Below are positions 1-10,155 of a DNA stretch of 64,000 bases, one piece after another. The position numbers were made by a program, and so were the translations under genes. The stretch's first letter is position 1; each line of letters begins with the position of its first letter. A model generated the notes under the pieces. That model saw only the letters and a program-made list of their open reading frames with translations. It was not told where the DNA came from and searched no databases. Origin of the DNA: Enterococcus cecorum (lineage in GTDB: Bacteria; Bacillota; Bacilli; Lactobacillales; Enterococcaceae); assembly GCF_023221775.1 (NCBI RefSeq), contig NZ_JAKUDS010000001.1, positions 62,001 through 126,000 on the forward strand, written 5' to 3'.

Positions 1-1
1 T

Positions 2-649
2 GTCGGTGCAAGGCTGTATTATATTATTTTTAATCTTCAACCTTATTTGGCTGATCCAATTCAAATTTTTAATATTCGTGCAGGTGGCCTGGCTATTTAT
101 GGAGGACTCATTGCTGGGGGCGCTTGGTTAATTTATTATTGTTATAAGAATTATATCGATATTTGGAAATTTTTAGATATTGCCGCACCTAATGTGTTGT
201 TAGCTCAGGCAATTGGTCGCTGGGGAAATTTTATGAATCATGAGGCATTTGGTGGTAAGACGACTTTAGAATTTTTACAACAATTACATTTACCAAATTT
301 CATCATTGAAAATATGTATATTGATGGCTTTTATCGTCAACCAACTTTCCTATATGAATCAATTTGGAGTTTGACTGGTTTTATCTTGATTATTATCTTA
401 AGAAAGTACAAAACTTCAATCTTCAAGCAAGGTGAAGTAGCTCTTGCCTATTGTTTGTGGTATAGTTTTGGTCGCTTCTTTATTGAAGGTATGCGGACAG
501 ATAGTCTTTATTTATTTGGCCCAATTCGTGTGTCTCAATTGCTATCCGCTATTTTATTTGTTGGAGCAATCGCCATTATCTATTATCGTAGAAAGCAAAA
601 TGTGAAAACTTACAATCGCTCAATGGGAGAGAATCAATTTATTTTATAA
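2..649 (+). CDS. lgt: Prolipoprotein diacylglyceryl transferase, 5' end missing
   Basis: Lgt moves a diacylglyceryl group from phosphatidylglycerol to the lipobox cysteine of preprolipoproteins at the membrane. The frame is already open at base 2 and reads [10 protein letters not shown], the usual Lgt N-terminal region, so the start lies upstream of the window and only about 215 C-terminal residues are visible. Diagnostic stretches are [13 protein letters not shown], the signature block [17 protein letters not shown], and [10 protein letters not shown], followed by hydrophobic helices and [13 protein letters not shown]. It is followed after 15 bases by gpsA, so the two are probably co-transcribed. 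In enterococci lgt normally follows hprK, which would be just outside the window. Confidence 0.95.
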   Translation, partial: VGARLYYIIFNLQPYLADPIQIFNIRAGGLAIYGGLIAGGAWLIYYCYKNYIDIWKFLDIAAPNVLLAQAIGRWGNFMNHEAFGGKTTLEFLQQLHLPNFIIENMYIDGFYRQPTFLYESIWSLTGFILIIILRKYKTSIFKQGEVALAYCLWYSFGRFFIEGMRTDSLYLFGPIRVSQLLSAILFVGAIAIIYYRRKQNVKTYNRSMGENQFIL

Positions 650-664
650 AGGGAGGCAATTTTT

Positions 665-1693
665 TTGAAACAAAAAATTACAGTTTTAGGACCTGGTTCT
701 TGGGGAAGTGCCCTTGCGCAAGTATTAGCAGAAAATGGGCATGACGTAGTGATTTGGGGAAACAATCCTGCCCAAATTGATGAAATTAATATCTATCATA
801 CGAATCGTCATTATCTACCAAATTTAAAACTGCCAAATTCCATACGTGGGGAAAAAGATTTAGCAAAAGCGGTAGATGGAGCAGATGCCGTACTTTTTGT
901 AGTACCTACTAAGGCGATGAGAATGGTAGCCCAACAATTTAATCAAGTCTGTCAAAATCAGCCGGTGATTATTCACGCTTCAAAAGGTCTAGAACAGGTT
1001 ACCCACAAAAGAATATCAGAAATTTTATTTGAAGAAATTGATGAATCGCATCGTCAAGCTGTTGTTGTGTTATCAGGTCCAAGTCATGCTGAGGAAGTCT
1101 CTGTTCATGATATTACGACGATTACTGCAGCCAGCCAAGATGAAAGTAAGGCAAAATATGTACAACAATTATTTACAAATGAATATTTTCGAATTTATAC
1201 CAATACAGATGTCATTGGGGTTGAAACTGGTGCAGCATTAAAAAATATCATTGCAATCGGTGCCGGTGCGCTTCACGGGCTTGGATTTGGCGATGATGCA
1301 AAAGCTGCAATTATGACACGTGGTTTAGCTGAAATCTCTCGTTTAGGAGTAGCAATGGGAGCAGATCCATTAACATTCATTGGTTTAAGTGGTGTAGGCG
1401 ATTTAATTGTTACTTGCACAAGTGTCCATTCAAGAAACTGGCGTGCGGGAAACTTATTAGGCAAAGGTCATCAATTAGAAGAAGTCCTTGAAAATATGGG
1501 GATGATTGTTGAGGGGGTAGCTACTACAAAAGCAGCTATGGAATTATCACAACAATTAAAGGTGGAAATGCCAATTACGCAGGCTATTTATCAAGTTCTT
1601 TATGAAAACCAAGATATAAAGACCGTAGCAAAGGATATTATGTTAAGAGATAGCAAAGTTGAAAATGAATTCTCAAACTTGTATAGAAAGTAG
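665..1693 (+). CDS. gpsA: Glycerol-3-phosphate dehydrogenase [NAD(P)+]
   Basis: GpsA reduces dihydroxyacetone phosphate to sn-glycerol 3-phosphate, the backbone for phospholipids, lipoteichoic acid and glycolipids, in the cytoplasm. The N-terminus has the dinucleotide-binding motif [10 protein letters not shown], and later blocks [32 protein letters not shown] and [12 protein letters not shown] fit the family; 342 residues is the normal length. The start is TTG, chosen because GGGAGG lies 8 bases upstream and translation begins directly at [10 protein letters not shown]. It sits between lgt and galU with short gaps, in an envelope-precursor operon. Confidence 0.97.
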   Translation: MKQKITVLGPGSWGSALAQVLAENGHDVVIWGNNPAQIDEINIYHTNRHYLPNLKLPNSIRGEKDLAKAVDGADAVLFVVPTKAMRMVAQQFNQVCQNQPVIIHASKGLEQVTHKRISEILFEEIDESHRQAVVVLSGPSHAEEVSVHDITTITAASQDESKAKYVQQLFTNEYFRIYTNTDVIGVETGAALKNIIAIGAGALHGLGFGDDAKAAIMTRGLAEISRLGVAMGADPLTFIGLSGVGDLIVTCTSVHSRNWRAGNLLGKGHQLEEVLENMGMIVEGVATTKAAMELSQQLKVEMPITQAIYQVLYENQDIKTVAKDIMLRDSKVENEFSNLYRK

Positions 1694-1702
1694 GAACCAA
1701 GA

Positions 1703-2596
1703 ATGAAAGTAAGAAAAGCAGTAATTCCGGCAGCTGGATTAGGGACTAGATTTTTGCCAGCAACGAAAGCAATGGCTAAAGAAATGTTGCCAATTGTTGA
1801 TAAGCCTACGATTCAATTCATTGTTGAGGAAGCATTAAAGTCTGGTATAGAGGATATCTTAATTGTTACGGGTAAAGCAAAACGTCCAATTGAAGATCAT
1901 TTTGATGCTAACATTGAATTAGAGACAAATTTACGCGAAAAAGGGAAGAATGATTTATTAAAATTAGTTGAAGAAACAACAGATGTCAACTTACACTTTA
2001 TTCGCCAATCTCATCCTAAGGGGTTGGGACATGCTGTATTGCAAGCTAAAGCCTTTGTGGGGAATGAGCCATTTTTAGTGATGTTGGGCGATGATTTAAT
2101 GGAAGATAAAGTACCATTAAGTAAGCAATTAATGGATGATTATCAACGTACCCATGCTTCTACGATTGCGGTAATGGAAGTTGCTAAAGAGGATACTTCA
2201 AAATACGGCATCATTAATCCAGGAAATCAAGTGGTTGATGGTTTGTATAATGTACAGAATTTTGTTGAGAAGCCAAAACCAAGTGAAGCACCAAGTAATT
2301 TAGCGATTATTGGTCGTTATCTATTAACCCCAGAAATTTTTGATATTTTAGAAAACCAAAAGCCTGGTGCGGGAAATGAAATTCAATTAACAGATGCCAT
2401 TGATACCTTAAATCAAACCCAAAGAGTCTTCGCAAGAGAATTTAAAGGGACAAGATATGATGTTGGGGATAAGTTTGGATTCCTACAAACAAGTATTCAA
2501 TACGGCTTAACTCATCCTGAAGTTCAAGAACCTTTACGTCAATATATTATTGATTTAGCACACCAATTAGAAGCATCTCCAAAAGAAAAGAAATAA
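1703..2596 (+). CDS. galU: UTP--glucose-1-phosphate uridylyltransferase
   Basis: GalU makes UDP-glucose from glucose 1-phosphate and UTP, supplying glycolipid, teichoic acid and polysaccharide synthesis. The protein (297 residues) begins with the nucleotidyltransferase motif around [19 protein letters not shown], has [25 protein letters not shown] (metal-binding aspartates), [20 protein letters not shown] and [10 protein letters not shown], as expected for bacterial GalU. It starts 9 bases after gpsA. The phosphoglucomutase (22738) and the glucosyltransferase (57077) in this window would be the enzymes before and after it in glucolipid synthesis. Confidence 0.97.
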   Translation: MKVRKAVIPAAGLGTRFLPATKAMAKEMLPIVDKPTIQFIVEEALKSGIEDILIVTGKAKRPIEDHFDANIELETNLREKGKNDLLKLVEETTDVNLHFIRQSHPKGLGHAVLQAKAFVGNEPFLVMLGDDLMEDKVPLSKQLMDDYQRTHASTIAVMEVAKEDTSKYGIINPGNQVVDGLYNVQNFVEKPKPSEAPSNLAIIGRYLLTPEIFDILENQKPGAGNEIQLTDAIDTLNQTQRVFAREFKGTRYDVGDKFGFLQTSIQYGLTHPEVQEPLRQYIIDLAHQLEASPKEKK

Positions 2597-2609
2597 GGAA
2601 GTGATGAAG

Positions 2610-3050
2610 ATGAATGGATTTGAGATTGCTGCACTTATTGCTGCGATTGCCTTTGCTGGTCTCATGTATTTCTTAATTCGTCTCGTACAACAAGCCAATC
2701 GAGTCGTAAAAAATGTGGAAAAGACAGTCGAAGAGGCAAATCGTACCATTCAGGTTGTGACAAAAGATGCGGATATTTTATCTCGTGAAGTGGAAGGTTT
2801 ATTAGTTAAAAGTAATGAATTGTTAGCGGATGTAAATCAAAAAGTTGCAACGATTGATCCTTTGTTTACGGCAGTTGCTGACTTAAGTGAAAGTGTTAGT
2901 GATTTAAATGATGCTAGTCGTAATCTTGTTTCACACGTTGGGGCAATTGGTAAAACGACAGCTCAAACAGCAATTGTCGGTCGTGTTGGACAACTAGCGG
3001 CTAAGTACATGAGAAAAAATAAAACACAAACAAATGAAACGGAGGAATAG
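2610..3050 (+). CDS. DUF948 (YtxG-like) membrane-anchored protein
   Basis: Small protein of about 146 residues with one N-terminal membrane helix (EIAALIAAIAFAGLMYFLI) and a long predicted coiled-coil region rich in V, N, E and K (VVKNVEKTVEEANR and following), the architecture of the DUF948 family, which is usually paired with a YtxH protein as here. No catalytic motif is visible. GTG at 2601 and ATG at 2604 are alternative starts; ATG 2610 was preferred for its spacing from the AAGGA just before it. It follows galU closely and ends 2 bases before the next gene. The family is linked to general stress in bacilli, but its function is not established. Confidence 0.8.
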   Translation: MNGFEIAALIAAIAFAGLMYFLIRLVQQANRVVKNVEKTVEEANRTIQVVTKDADILSREVEGLLVKSNELLADVNQKVATIDPLFTAVADLSESVSDLNDASRNLVSHVGAIGKTTAQTAIVGRVGQLAAKYMRKNKTQTNETEE

Positions 3051-3052
3051 TT

Positions 3053-3664
3053 ATGGGTAAAAATAGTGGTTTCTTATTAGGAGCATTGATTGGAGGAAGT
3101 GCTGCGGCAATTACTGCATTATTGCTAGCACCTGAATCTGGAAAAGAATTGCGGGCACGTTTAGCAAAACAATTAGATGATGTTTTGGACACTACTGCTG
3201 ACTATAACGATCAAGTGGCCGATAAAGCAGATGATTTCAAAAAACTCGCACAGGAAAAAGCTATCCAATTAACAAAACAGTCTGAAGAAATTGCTCATTT
3301 ATTAAAAGAAAAAACAGGATTAGCTAGCAATGAATTATATGCCGACTTAAAAGATCAAGTGGTGGATTTAACAAATAAAGTGAAAAATTCTGTACAAAAG
3401 TTGGACTTAAATGATGAATTAACGGATCTTTCTTTTGTGGAAGACGTGGAACCAAAAGGGGAAGATATCATACTGGATTTTGAAGCTTTAGCAGCAGATG
3501 AAAAGGCGCAAGAAGAGGAAAGCCAAGATATTGCTTTAGATGATGTAGATGAAATCATTGAGCAAGTTGCAAGTGAAAAGTCCGCAGAGGAAACAGAAGA
3601 GCTAGAGATAAACAATCCTAGCGATGATGAAGATAAACAGCAAGAAGAAATAGAAAAAGAATAA
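3053..3664 (+). CDS. YtxH-like protein with long acidic tail
   Basis: 203-residue protein starting with a glycine/alanine-rich membrane helix (GFLLGALIGGSAAAITALLLAP), then ESGKELRARLA, the hallmark of the YtxH family. The middle is predicted coiled coil; the last 65 or so residues are very rich in D and E and end in KQQEEIEKE, longer than the usual 100-150 residue family members. GGAGG lies just before the ATG. It is the last gene of the lgt operon and is followed by a strong terminator. The pairing with the DUF948 gene suggests a shared envelope or stress role, but nothing in the sequence defines a biochemical activity. Confidence 0.8.
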   Translation: MGKNSGFLLGALIGGSAAAITALLLAPESGKELRARLAKQLDDVLDTTADYNDQVADKADDFKKLAQEKAIQLTKQSEEIAHLLKEKTGLASNELYADLKDQVVDLTNKVKNSVQKLDLNDELTDLSFVEDVEPKGEDIILDFEALAADEKAQEEESQDIALDDVDEIIEQVASEKSAEETEELEINNPSDDEDKQQEEIEKE

Positions 3665-3670
3665 ATATAA

Positions 3671-3704
3671 AAGTCAGGTGTTTTTTAGTAACGACACCTG
3701 ACTT
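3671..3704. terminator. Bidirectional terminator between ytxH-like gene and pepQ
   Basis: Perfect 11-bp inverted repeat AAGTCAGGTGT / ACACCTGACTT with a 12-base loop, lying between two convergent genes. Confidence 0.85.
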
Positions 3705-3711
3705 CTTCATT

Positions 3712-4809
3712 TTATAAAATAATCAATTCCTTTGGTGTTTTGGTGAAACTTTGGCAACCATTCGAAGTGACATAGACACAATCTTCAATACGAACGCCAA
3801 CTTCATTTGGAATATAGATACCCGGTTCAATCGAGAAACACATACCTTCTTTGAGAATCATTTCATTTCCTTGAACAATCGAAGGAAACTCATGTACTGT
3901 TGTTCCTATTCCGTGACCTAAGCGATGTGTAAAGTATTCACCATAGCCAGCTTCGGTAATGACATTGCGCGCAATAGCATCTAATTCTTGTGCAGTAATG
4001 CCTGGTTTTACAGCTTGTTGAGCGGCAAGTTGAGCATTTAGAACAACTTCATAGACTTCACGTTGTTTAGCTGTAGGTTCTTTAAACGCAACAGTTCGAG
4101 TAGCATCACTACAATAACCTTTCCAAACTACGCCTAAATCAAATAAAGCGAGTTCATGTTGATTGAGTTGTAGACTTCCTGGGTTCCCGTGTGGGTTTGC
4201 CGCGTTATCTCCAAATAAAATCAATGTATCAAATGACATCTTACTAACACCTTGTTTTTTCAATTGATACTCGATTTCAGCTACAATTTCTTGCTCAGTT
4301 ACTTTTTCTTTTAATGATTTGAAGCCAATTTCAAAAGCAACATCAGCCCAATGTCCAGCTTCAAGGAGTGTTTGAATTTCTTCTTGTGTTTTTACTAATT
4401 GAATATCTTGTAAAATAGGAGTAATATCTGCTGAAAAATCTGTATTTGATAATCCTGCTTGTAATATTTCAAAACGTTCGACACTTAGTTGATTTTTTTC
4501 AAGTCCCATTCTAACAATCTGACCATAACGAGATACTAATTCATTCAAAATAATCTGCCAAGGATTTTGTGTATCTAAGTAACCAATAACATCATAGGAG
4601 AAAGCTTTCTTTGCTTCAGGTACTTCCATTGCTGGTGTAAATAGGAAAGGTGCATGATTTGCATGGATAAAAAGTGCTAATACACGTTCATGCGGATCAC
4701 TTTCAAATCCTGTTAAGTAGGCAATCGTGCTAGGATTACTTACATAAGCGACGTCTACTTGATTGTTTCTCATCCATTCTTGTAATTCTTTTATCTTTTT
4801 GATATTCAT
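3712..4809 (-). CDS. pepQ: Xaa-Pro dipeptidase (prolidase), M24 family
   Basis: Cytoplasmic metallopeptidase that cleaves X-Pro dipeptides, releasing proline for reuse. It has 365 residues: an N-terminal creatinase-like domain (VDVAYVSNPSTIAYLTGF) and a C-terminal pita-bread domain with the metal ligands in order: DLGVVWKGYCSDATRT (two Asp), HRLGHGIGTTVHE (His), SIEPGIY (Glu) and VRIEDCVYV (Glu). ATG at 4809 is preferred over the TTG one codon earlier; AAGAAGG lies upstream. It is divergent from ccpA, the classic pepQ-ccpA arrangement of lactic acid bacteria, so the shared 180-base intergenic region probably regulates both. Confidence 0.95.
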   Translation of the reverse strand: MNIKKIKELQEWMRNNQVDVAYVSNPSTIAYLTGFESDPHERVLALFIHANHAPFLFTPAMEVPEAKKAFSYDVIGYLDTQNPWQIILNELVSRYGQIVRMGLEKNQLSVERFEILQAGLSNTDFSADITPILQDIQLVKTQEEIQTLLEAGHWADVAFEIGFKSLKEKVTEQEIVAEIEYQLKKQGVSKMSFDTLILFGDNAANPHGNPGSLQLNQHELALFDLGVVWKGYCSDATRTVAFKEPTAKQREVYEVVLNAQLAAQQAVKPGITAQELDAIARNVITEAGYGEYFTHRLGHGIGTTVHEFPSIVQGNEMILKEGMCFSIEPGIYIPNEVGVRIEDCVYVTSNGCQSFTKTPKELIIL

Positions 4810-4899
4810 CAAAAAACCTTCTTTCCATTGAACTTAATACTATTGTAACGAATTTTTATGCGAGTGAAAAGAAATTTCGAAAAAAATATGAAAATGACA

Positions 4900-4937
4900 T
4901 AAAAACGGTTGCAAATCTGTGAAAATTCTGCTATTCT
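4900..4937 (+). promoter_or_regulatory. ccpA promoter with overlapping cre-like operator
   Basis: TTGCAA (4909-4914), 17-base spacer, TATTCT (4932-4937) forms a good sigma-A promoter. Overlapping the -35, TAAAAACGGTTGCA (4900-4913) matches the cre consensus TGWAANCGNTNWCA at 12 of 14 positions, including the central CG, so CcpA may repress its own promoter and possibly pepQ. Inferred from sequence only. Confidence 0.6.
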
Positions 4938-4990
4938 AACTAAGAAATGTAAATGATATTTTCTGAAAATAATAAAGGAGCATATAAAGA

Positions 4991-5992
4991 ATGGATAAAC
5001 AAACTATTACTATTTATGATGTTGCTCGTGAAGCAGATGTGTCTATGGCAACTGTTTCTCGTGTTGTCAACGGAAATCCAAATGTCAAACCAGCAACTCG
5101 CAAAAAGGTATTGGAGGTCATTGAACGTCTTGATTATCGTCCAAATGCAGTGGCTCGTGGTTTAGCAAGTAAGAAAACGACTACAGTTGGCGTAATCATC
5201 CCTGATGTAAGTAATATGTTCTTTGCCTCATTAGCACGCGGGATTGATGATATCGCAACAATGTACAAGTATAATATTATTTTAGCAAATTCAGATGGTG
5301 ATAATCTTAAAGAAGTCCATGTGCTAAATAATTTATTAGCCAAACAAGTGGATGGAATTATCTTCATGGGCCACCATATCACAGATGAAATTCGTGGAGA
5401 GTTTTCACGATCAAAGACACCTGTCGTTTTAGCAGGTTCAATTGATCCAGATAATCAAGTAGGAAGTGTCAATATCGACTACCAAGCAGCGACCAAAGAA
5501 GCTGTTCAAATCTTAGTCAAAAATGGACATAAGGATATCGCGTTTGTCAGCGGGGCTTTAATCGATCCAATTAATGGCCATGCTCGTTTAGGTGGTTATA
5601 AACAAGCTTTAGAAGAAGCAGGAATAGCCTATAATGAAGGTTTAATTTTTGAAGCGCCTTATTCCTTCAGAGACGGTTTACGCTTAGTGGAACGCTTACG
5701 TAATTCTGGTGCCACAGCCGCATTTATTTCTGATGATGAATTAGCTGTGGGAATTCTTGATGGATTATTAGATGCTGGGGTAAAAGTGCCAGAAGAATTC
5801 GAAATCATTACAAGCAATAATTCATTGTTAACAGATGTTGTACGTCCAAAATTAACGACGATTACTCAACCATTATATGATATGGGTGCAGTGGCAATGC
5901 GTTTACTTACAAAATTAATGAATAAAGAAGAAGTAGAACAAAAGACAATTATCTTACCATTTGGTATTTCAGAAAAGGGTTCTACAAAATAA
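4991..5992 (+). CDS. ccpA: Catabolite control protein A
   Basis: LacI-family global regulator that, with HPr phosphorylated at Ser46 as corepressor, binds cre sites and controls carbon metabolism. The 333-residue protein has the LacI helix-turn-helix at residues 4-24 ([20 protein letters not shown]), the hinge [15 protein letters not shown], then the periplasmic-binding-protein-like effector domain with [13 protein letters not shown] and [25 protein letters not shown] precedes the ATG. The position beside pepQ is the conserved one. HPr and enzyme I are also in this window (53286-55279), so both partners are visible. Confidence 0.96.
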   Translation: MDKQTITIYDVAREADVSMATVSRVVNGNPNVKPATRKKVLEVIERLDYRPNAVARGLASKKTTTVGVIIPDVSNMFFASLARGIDDIATMYKYNIILANSDGDNLKEVHVLNNLLAKQVDGIIFMGHHITDEIRGEFSRSKTPVVLAGSIDPDNQVGSVNIDYQAATKEAVQILVKNGHKDIAFVSGALIDPINGHARLGGYKQALEEAGIAYNEGLIFEAPYSFRDGLRLVERLRNSGATAAFISDDELAVGILDGLLDAGVKVPEEFEIITSNNSLLTDVVRPKLTTITQPLYDMGAVAMRLLTKLMNKEEVEQKTIILPFGISEKGSTK

Positions 5993-5998
5993 ATGAAT

Positions 5999-6033
5999 AA
6001 AGACGACCTCATATTGCAGGTCGTCTTTATTTT
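5999..6033. terminator. Bidirectional terminator after ccpA
   Basis: AAAGACGACCT (5999-6009) and AGGTCGTCTTT (6018-6028) form an 11-bp perfect stem with an 8-base loop, followed by ATTTTT. It separates ccpA from the convergent penicillin-binding protein gene. Confidence 0.85.
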
Positions 6034-6053
6034 TATGGGTCTATACTATAGAA

Positions 6054-8486
6054 TTATCTATCGTTCTCTTCTTTGTCTTCTGACTGATTGTCCGTCTGGT
6101 TTTCTTCTTGTTTCTCTTTATCATCCTTATCATTGTTCTCTTTTTCACTGCTATCTGATTTTCTTTGTGGCATTAGTTTTCGCCAATAATCTTGATAGTT
6201 TGCATCAGTTCCTCCGATACCAAATCTAAAAGTTGTATTAACTGGACCATTTTTTGCCCAAAGAGAAACAGTATCTTCTCCAAAATTACGTATTTCACTA
6301 CTTCCAACTTTTACGCTTCCCTGATTTTTTTGACCAGTAAATTTCGAAACTTTTTCTTTTTTTACACTCTCTGAAAGGGTAAATTTTTCATTGTTACCAA
6401 AAACGCTTGGATTCGCTTGGTAAATTCGATTCACAACGTTAGACAAGTAAGCAGAGGTGCGGCTACCAGCGTTGCTATCAGTTGGACGATTATCTTCATA
6501 TCCGGACCAACTGCTTATTGTAAGTTTTGGTGTCGATACAATCAACCACGAATCGGCCCAATCATTTGTTGAACCGGTTTTTCCTACCCAATCCATGTTT
6601 GCTAATGCTGAATTTAGACTGGCAATATTTGATTTATAATTTGTGGTAATTTGTGCTTGTAGGACACTTCGCATTAAATCATTCATAATACTTGCACTAG
6701 CTTCGGAATAAATGCGAACAGGATTTTCTTTATGTTGATAAATAGCTTCACCCTTAGCGTTAGTAATGGATTCAATTAGATAACCTTGTTGATAAATTCC
6801 GTGATTTGCTAATGTTTGAAATCCATTTGTTTGAGTCAATACAGATAAATTTTCCACACCCAATGGAGCAGATTCGTATTGCCAGATATCCGTAGCTGGA
6901 TAGTTCATTTTTTCCAGATAATTATTGTAGACAAAGTTACTATCGCCCGTTTCACTAATGATTTCTTGGTAGATATTGTAGGCCGGAATATTATTTGACC
7001 AATTCAAGGCTTCACGAACGGTTTGGAAAGTATTGCTACCTTTGTTGGTTGCATTGACAATTTCTTTTCCTGCATCAGTTCCATTTTTCCAACTGGTTGC
7101 ATAGTCAGATACACGACTTTCAGAACCTATTAAACCTAAATCAATTGCTGGCGCGTATACTAAGACTGGTTTGATAGCTGAACCTGCTTGACGTTTCGCA
7201 TCAAAGGCATGATTGAATTGGTTGTTTTGATAATTTCTTCCCCCAATAAATCCTAATATCTTACCTGTAGCATTATCCATCAAAACATTTCCTACTTCAA
7301 TAGGATCATTAGGATTGATATCAAGTAGGTAACCATAGTCATTTACAGCTTGTTGCATTGCTTGGTAAATACCTTCATCTACGGTAGTTTGGACCGTATA
7401 GCCGCCATTGGCAAGTCGTTGTTGGGCAGTTCTTGCATATTCATTATATAAATCTGGATCTTGTAATTGTGATTGTGTTAAGCCATCTTCAGTTGCCAGT
7501 TTATTAACGAAAATATCAATTGCTTGGCCCATAACTGTATCATAAAGATAGCCGTAAGAAGTGTTTTGTGCCTGAGTCGGAGGCAAAAAGTCCTTCGTTA
7601 AGTCATAATTTTTTGCTTCTTCATACTCTTGCTTAGAAATATCATGGTTACGATACATACTGAACAGTACAACATCTTTACGTTTTAATCCATAGGTAAA
7701 ATCTTCTTTTAGTTGTCCATCATTGGTGTAGGGACTATAGATAATCGGACTTTGTGGTAATCCAGCAATAAAGGCAGCTTGCGGCAAAGTTAAATCACTT
7801 GCATTTTTGCCAAAAATTCCGATAGCTGCTTCTTGAACACCAGCAATATTTTGTCCTTGGTTATTTCTACCAAATGGTGAGACGTTTAAATACATTGTAA
7901 TAATTTCATCTTTTGAAAAGTTTTTTTCGACTTCTAAGGCAAGCAATATTTCATTGGCTTTTCTTTTGAAGGTTGTTTCGCTTGATAAAATTTGCTGTTT
8001 GACTAATTGTTGCGTTAATGTCGATCCACCACCGCCGGCACCACCGATTGCTTCAGATAATAAGGCTCGCAGCACAGCTTTTGGCACGACTCCATGATGT
8101 TGATAGAAATATTCATCTTCGGTTGCGACAACAGCTTTTTTGATTAATGGAGATATCTGGTTGGAGGCAATATTTGTTCGTCTTAAATCAGAGCGAATAT
8201 TGCTGATGGCATTTCCATTCGCGTAAACTAGTTTTGAAGTTTGGGTAATATCTCCCAAGTCTTGTTGCAATTCAATCTTGCTTGGAATCTTTGTATCTTC
8301 AACTAAAAAAGCAAAATATCCCAAGCCTATCCCTGCTCCTAATGCAGTTAATAATAAGAAAAAAGAGATAAATACTAAAAATAAGGATTGTAATACGCGT
8401 ACTGTAATATTAAAAATTTGGAAATTATCGATTCTTTCTTTAGCGGATTTTTGTTTTTTCTTTTTTAACGACTTTTTTTCCGGCAC
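6054..8486 (-). CDS. Class A penicillin-binding protein (PBP2A type)
   Basis: Bifunctional peptidoglycan glycosyltransferase/transpeptidase of 810 residues, anchored by one membrane helix (about 31-60) after a Lys-rich cytoplasmic start. The GT51 domain has the catalytic ATEDEYFYQHHGV (Glu at 123), GGGGSTLTQQLVKQ and KANEILLALEVEKNFSKDEI. The transpeptidase domain has SAIK (Ser436, Lys439), SNN (497-499) and KTG (636-638). The C-terminal tail is low-complexity, rich in E, K, D, N and Q. The start is GTG at 8486 with AGGAGG upstream. It is a single gene between ccpA and tyrS, convergent with ccpA. It resembles enterococcal PBP2A; I cannot separate it firmly from PBP1A/1B types without alignment, so no symbol is given. 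Confidence 0.93.
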   Translation of the reverse strand: MPEKKSLKKKKQKSAKERIDNFQIFNITVRVLQSLFLVFISFFLLLTALGAGIGLGYFAFLVEDTKIPSKIELQQDLGDITQTSKLVYANGNAISNIRSDLRRTNIASNQISPLIKKAVVATEDEYFYQHHGVVPKAVLRALLSEAIGGAGGGGSTLTQQLVKQQILSSETTFKRKANEILLALEVEKNFSKDEIITMYLNVSPFGRNNQGQNIAGVQEAAIGIFGKNASDLTLPQAAFIAGLPQSPIIYSPYTNDGQLKEDFTYGLKRKDVVLFSMYRNHDISKQEYEEAKNYDLTKDFLPPTQAQNTSYGYLYDTVMGQAIDIFVNKLATEDGLTQSQLQDPDLYNEYARTAQQRLANGGYTVQTTVDEGIYQAMQQAVNDYGYLLDINPNDPIEVGNVLMDNATGKILGFIGGRNYQNNQFNHAFDAKRQAGSAIKPVLVYAPAIDLGLIGSESRVSDYATSWKNGTDAGKEIVNATNKGSNTFQTVREALNWSNNIPAYNIYQEIISETGDSNFVYNNYLEKMNYPATDIWQYESAPLGVENLSVLTQTNGFQTLANHGIYQQGYLIESITNAKGEAIYQHKENPVRIYSEASASIMNDLMRSVLQAQITTNYKSNIASLNSALANMDWVGKTGSTNDWADSWLIVSTPKLTISSWSGYEDNRPTDSNAGSRTSAYLSNVVNRIYQANPSVFGNNEKFTLSESVKKEKVSKFTGQKNQGSVKVGSSEIRNFGEDTVSLWAKNGPVNTTFRFGIGGTDANYQDYWRKLMPQRKSDSSEKENNDKDDKEKQEENQTDNQSEDKEENDR

Positions 8487-8708
8487 AAAAAAACCTCCTA
8501 AAATTTTCTATGGTCAATTATATCAGAGTTTTTTATAAATAGGTAGAAATTCTATTTTGAATCAAGAAAAATTATACAAAATTCTAGGAAAACCCTTTTC
8601 TTTCTCTAAAAAGTACGTTATGATATGTTTATGTCTTTTAGTGGAATCATGACTAAGAGATTGTTTCATGAATATTGAAAATGAGGAAAATTTGAAGGAG
8701 TGAATAGT

Positions 8709-9968
8709 ATGACAGCAGACTTATTTCAAGAATTAAAGGAAAGAGGTCTAGTCTATCAAACTACAGACGAAGATTCTCTAGTCAAACATTTGAACGAAGA
8801 GTCTGTCAAATTGTATGTGGGCTTTGATCCTACCGCAGATAGTTTGCATATTGGTCATTTGTTACCTATCTTAATGTTACGTCGCTTCCAACAACACGGT
8901 CATGTGCCGATTGCATTAGTTGGTGGGGGAACAGGAATGATTGGGGATCCTTCATTTAAAGATCAAGAACGTCAATTAAACACTTTAGAAACCGTCCAAA
9001 ATTGGTCTCAAAGTATTAAAAACCAACTTTCACGCTTTATTGATTTTGATAATGAAGAAAATCCTGCCATTATCGCAAACAATTATGAGTGGTTAGGAAA
9101 GTTAAGCATGATTGACTTTCTACGTGATGTTGGTAAAAACTTTACAATTAATTATATGATGAGTAAAGAAAGTGTGAAACGTCGAATTGAGACTGGAATT
9201 TCTTACACTGAATTTGCTTATCAATTGCTACAAGCTTATGATTTCTTAAAATTATATGATAACTACGGATGTTTATTACAGCTTGGTGGTTCTGACCAAT
9301 GGGGAAATATCACTTCCGGCATTGAACTAATGCGTAGAGAACGTGATGTACAAGGTTATGCTTTGACTATGCCATTAATTACCAAAGCTGATGGAACAAA
9401 ATTTGGTAAGTCTGAAGGGAATGCAGTATGGCTAGATGCTGAAAAGACCACTCCATACGAATTCTATCAATTTTGGATTAATACGGATGACCGTGATGTG
9501 ATTAAATTCTTGAAATACTTTACTTTCTTGAGTTTAGAGGAAATCGCAGAAATTGAAAAAGAATTTACTGCTGCACCAGAAACACGTGTGGCTCAAAAAG
9601 CTCTAGCAAAAGAAGTAACGACTTTGGTACACGGCAAAGAAGCTTATGAACAAGCAGTGCATATTTCACAAGCACTATTCAGTGGTAATATTAAAGAATT
9701 GTCCGTTTCTGAAATTAAACAAGGTTTCAAAGGTGTACCTAGTTATACCGTTCCTCAAGAGGCTGATTTGAAATTATTAGAATTATTGGTTTCTTCAGGA
9801 TTAGTTCAATCTAAGCGTCAAGCACGTGAAGATATACAAAATGGGGCAATTTATATTAATGGTGAACGTGTTCAGGATTTAGAATATCAAATTTCTGATA
9901 CCGACAAAATTGGTAATATGATTGTCTTACGTCGTGGAAAGAAAAAATATTTCTTATTACAATTTTAA
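8709..9968 (+). CDS. tyrS: Tyrosyl-tRNA synthetase
   Basis: Class I aminoacyl-tRNA synthetase (about 419 residues) charging tRNA-Tyr. Motifs: [18 protein letters not shown] (HIGH motif) near residues 35-50, [22 protein letters not shown], and KFGKSEG in place of KMSKS, the normal form in bacterial TyrRS. The C-terminus carries an S4 RNA-binding domain ([24 protein letters not shown]). ATG 8709 is used; the GTG at 8700 overlaps the AAGGAG ribosome site. The 220 bases upstream show no T-box leader (no specifier stem, no AGGGTGG sequence), unlike many tyrS genes in Firmicutes. Confidence 0.96.
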   Translation: MTADLFQELKERGLVYQTTDEDSLVKHLNEESVKLYVGFDPTADSLHIGHLLPILMLRRFQQHGHVPIALVGGGTGMIGDPSFKDQERQLNTLETVQNWSQSIKNQLSRFIDFDNEENPAIIANNYEWLGKLSMIDFLRDVGKNFTINYMMSKESVKRRIETGISYTEFAYQLLQAYDFLKLYDNYGCLLQLGGSDQWGNITSGIELMRRERDVQGYALTMPLITKADGTKFGKSEGNAVWLDAEKTTPYEFYQFWINTDDRDVIKFLKYFTFLSLEEIAEIEKEFTAAPETRVAQKALAKEVTTLVHGKEAYEQAVHISQALFSGNIKELSVSEIKQGFKGVPSYTVPQEADLKLLELLVSSGLVQSKRQAREDIQNGAIYINGERVQDLEYQISDTDKIGNMIVLRRGKKKYFLLQF

Positions 9969-9976
9969 TACATTAG

Positions 9977-10006
9977 GGTAGGTTGGATTTTCAGCCTACC
10001 TTTTTT
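9977..10006 (+). terminator. Terminator after tyrS
   Basis: GGTAGGTTG (9977-9985) pairs with CAGCCTACC (9992-10000) with one G-U pair, followed by six T. Confidence 0.85.
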
Positions 10007-10033
10007 GAATAAAATGACGTATTATGTTATACT
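10005..10033 (+). promoter_or_regulatory. Promoter of the DUF1269 gene
   Basis: TTGAAT (10005-10010), 17-base spacer, TATACT (10028-10033), directly after the tyrS terminator. It implies a leader of about 115 bases before the DUF1269 start, which contains the small frame at 10078-10128. Confidence 0.6.
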
Positions 10034-10077
10034 CAATTTGGAAATATCGGTCATAAAAATAGGAGGAATCAACATAA

Positions 10078-10128
10078 ATGATTATACATGAGTTTATTTG
10101 TGCTTCTATTAACATGTCTGATATTTGA
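10078..10128 (+). CDS. Possible 16-residue leader peptide
   Basis: Short frame ATG to TGA encoding MIIHEFICASINMSDI, preceded by a strong AGGAGG about 11 bases upstream, inside the leader of the DUF1269 gene and ending 27 bases before it. The only support is the ribosome site and its position between a good promoter and the next gene. It could be a translated leader controlling the downstream gene, or chance. No similarity to a known peptide is recognised. Confidence 0.3.
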   Translation: MIIHEFICASINMSDI

Positions 10129-10155
10129 CTAGATTTATATAAAGGGATGGTTGAA

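Noticed and set aside
8500-8700. T-box leader upstream of tyrS
   Set aside because: No AGGGTGG-like T-box sequence, specifier stem or antiterminator/terminator pair is visible.
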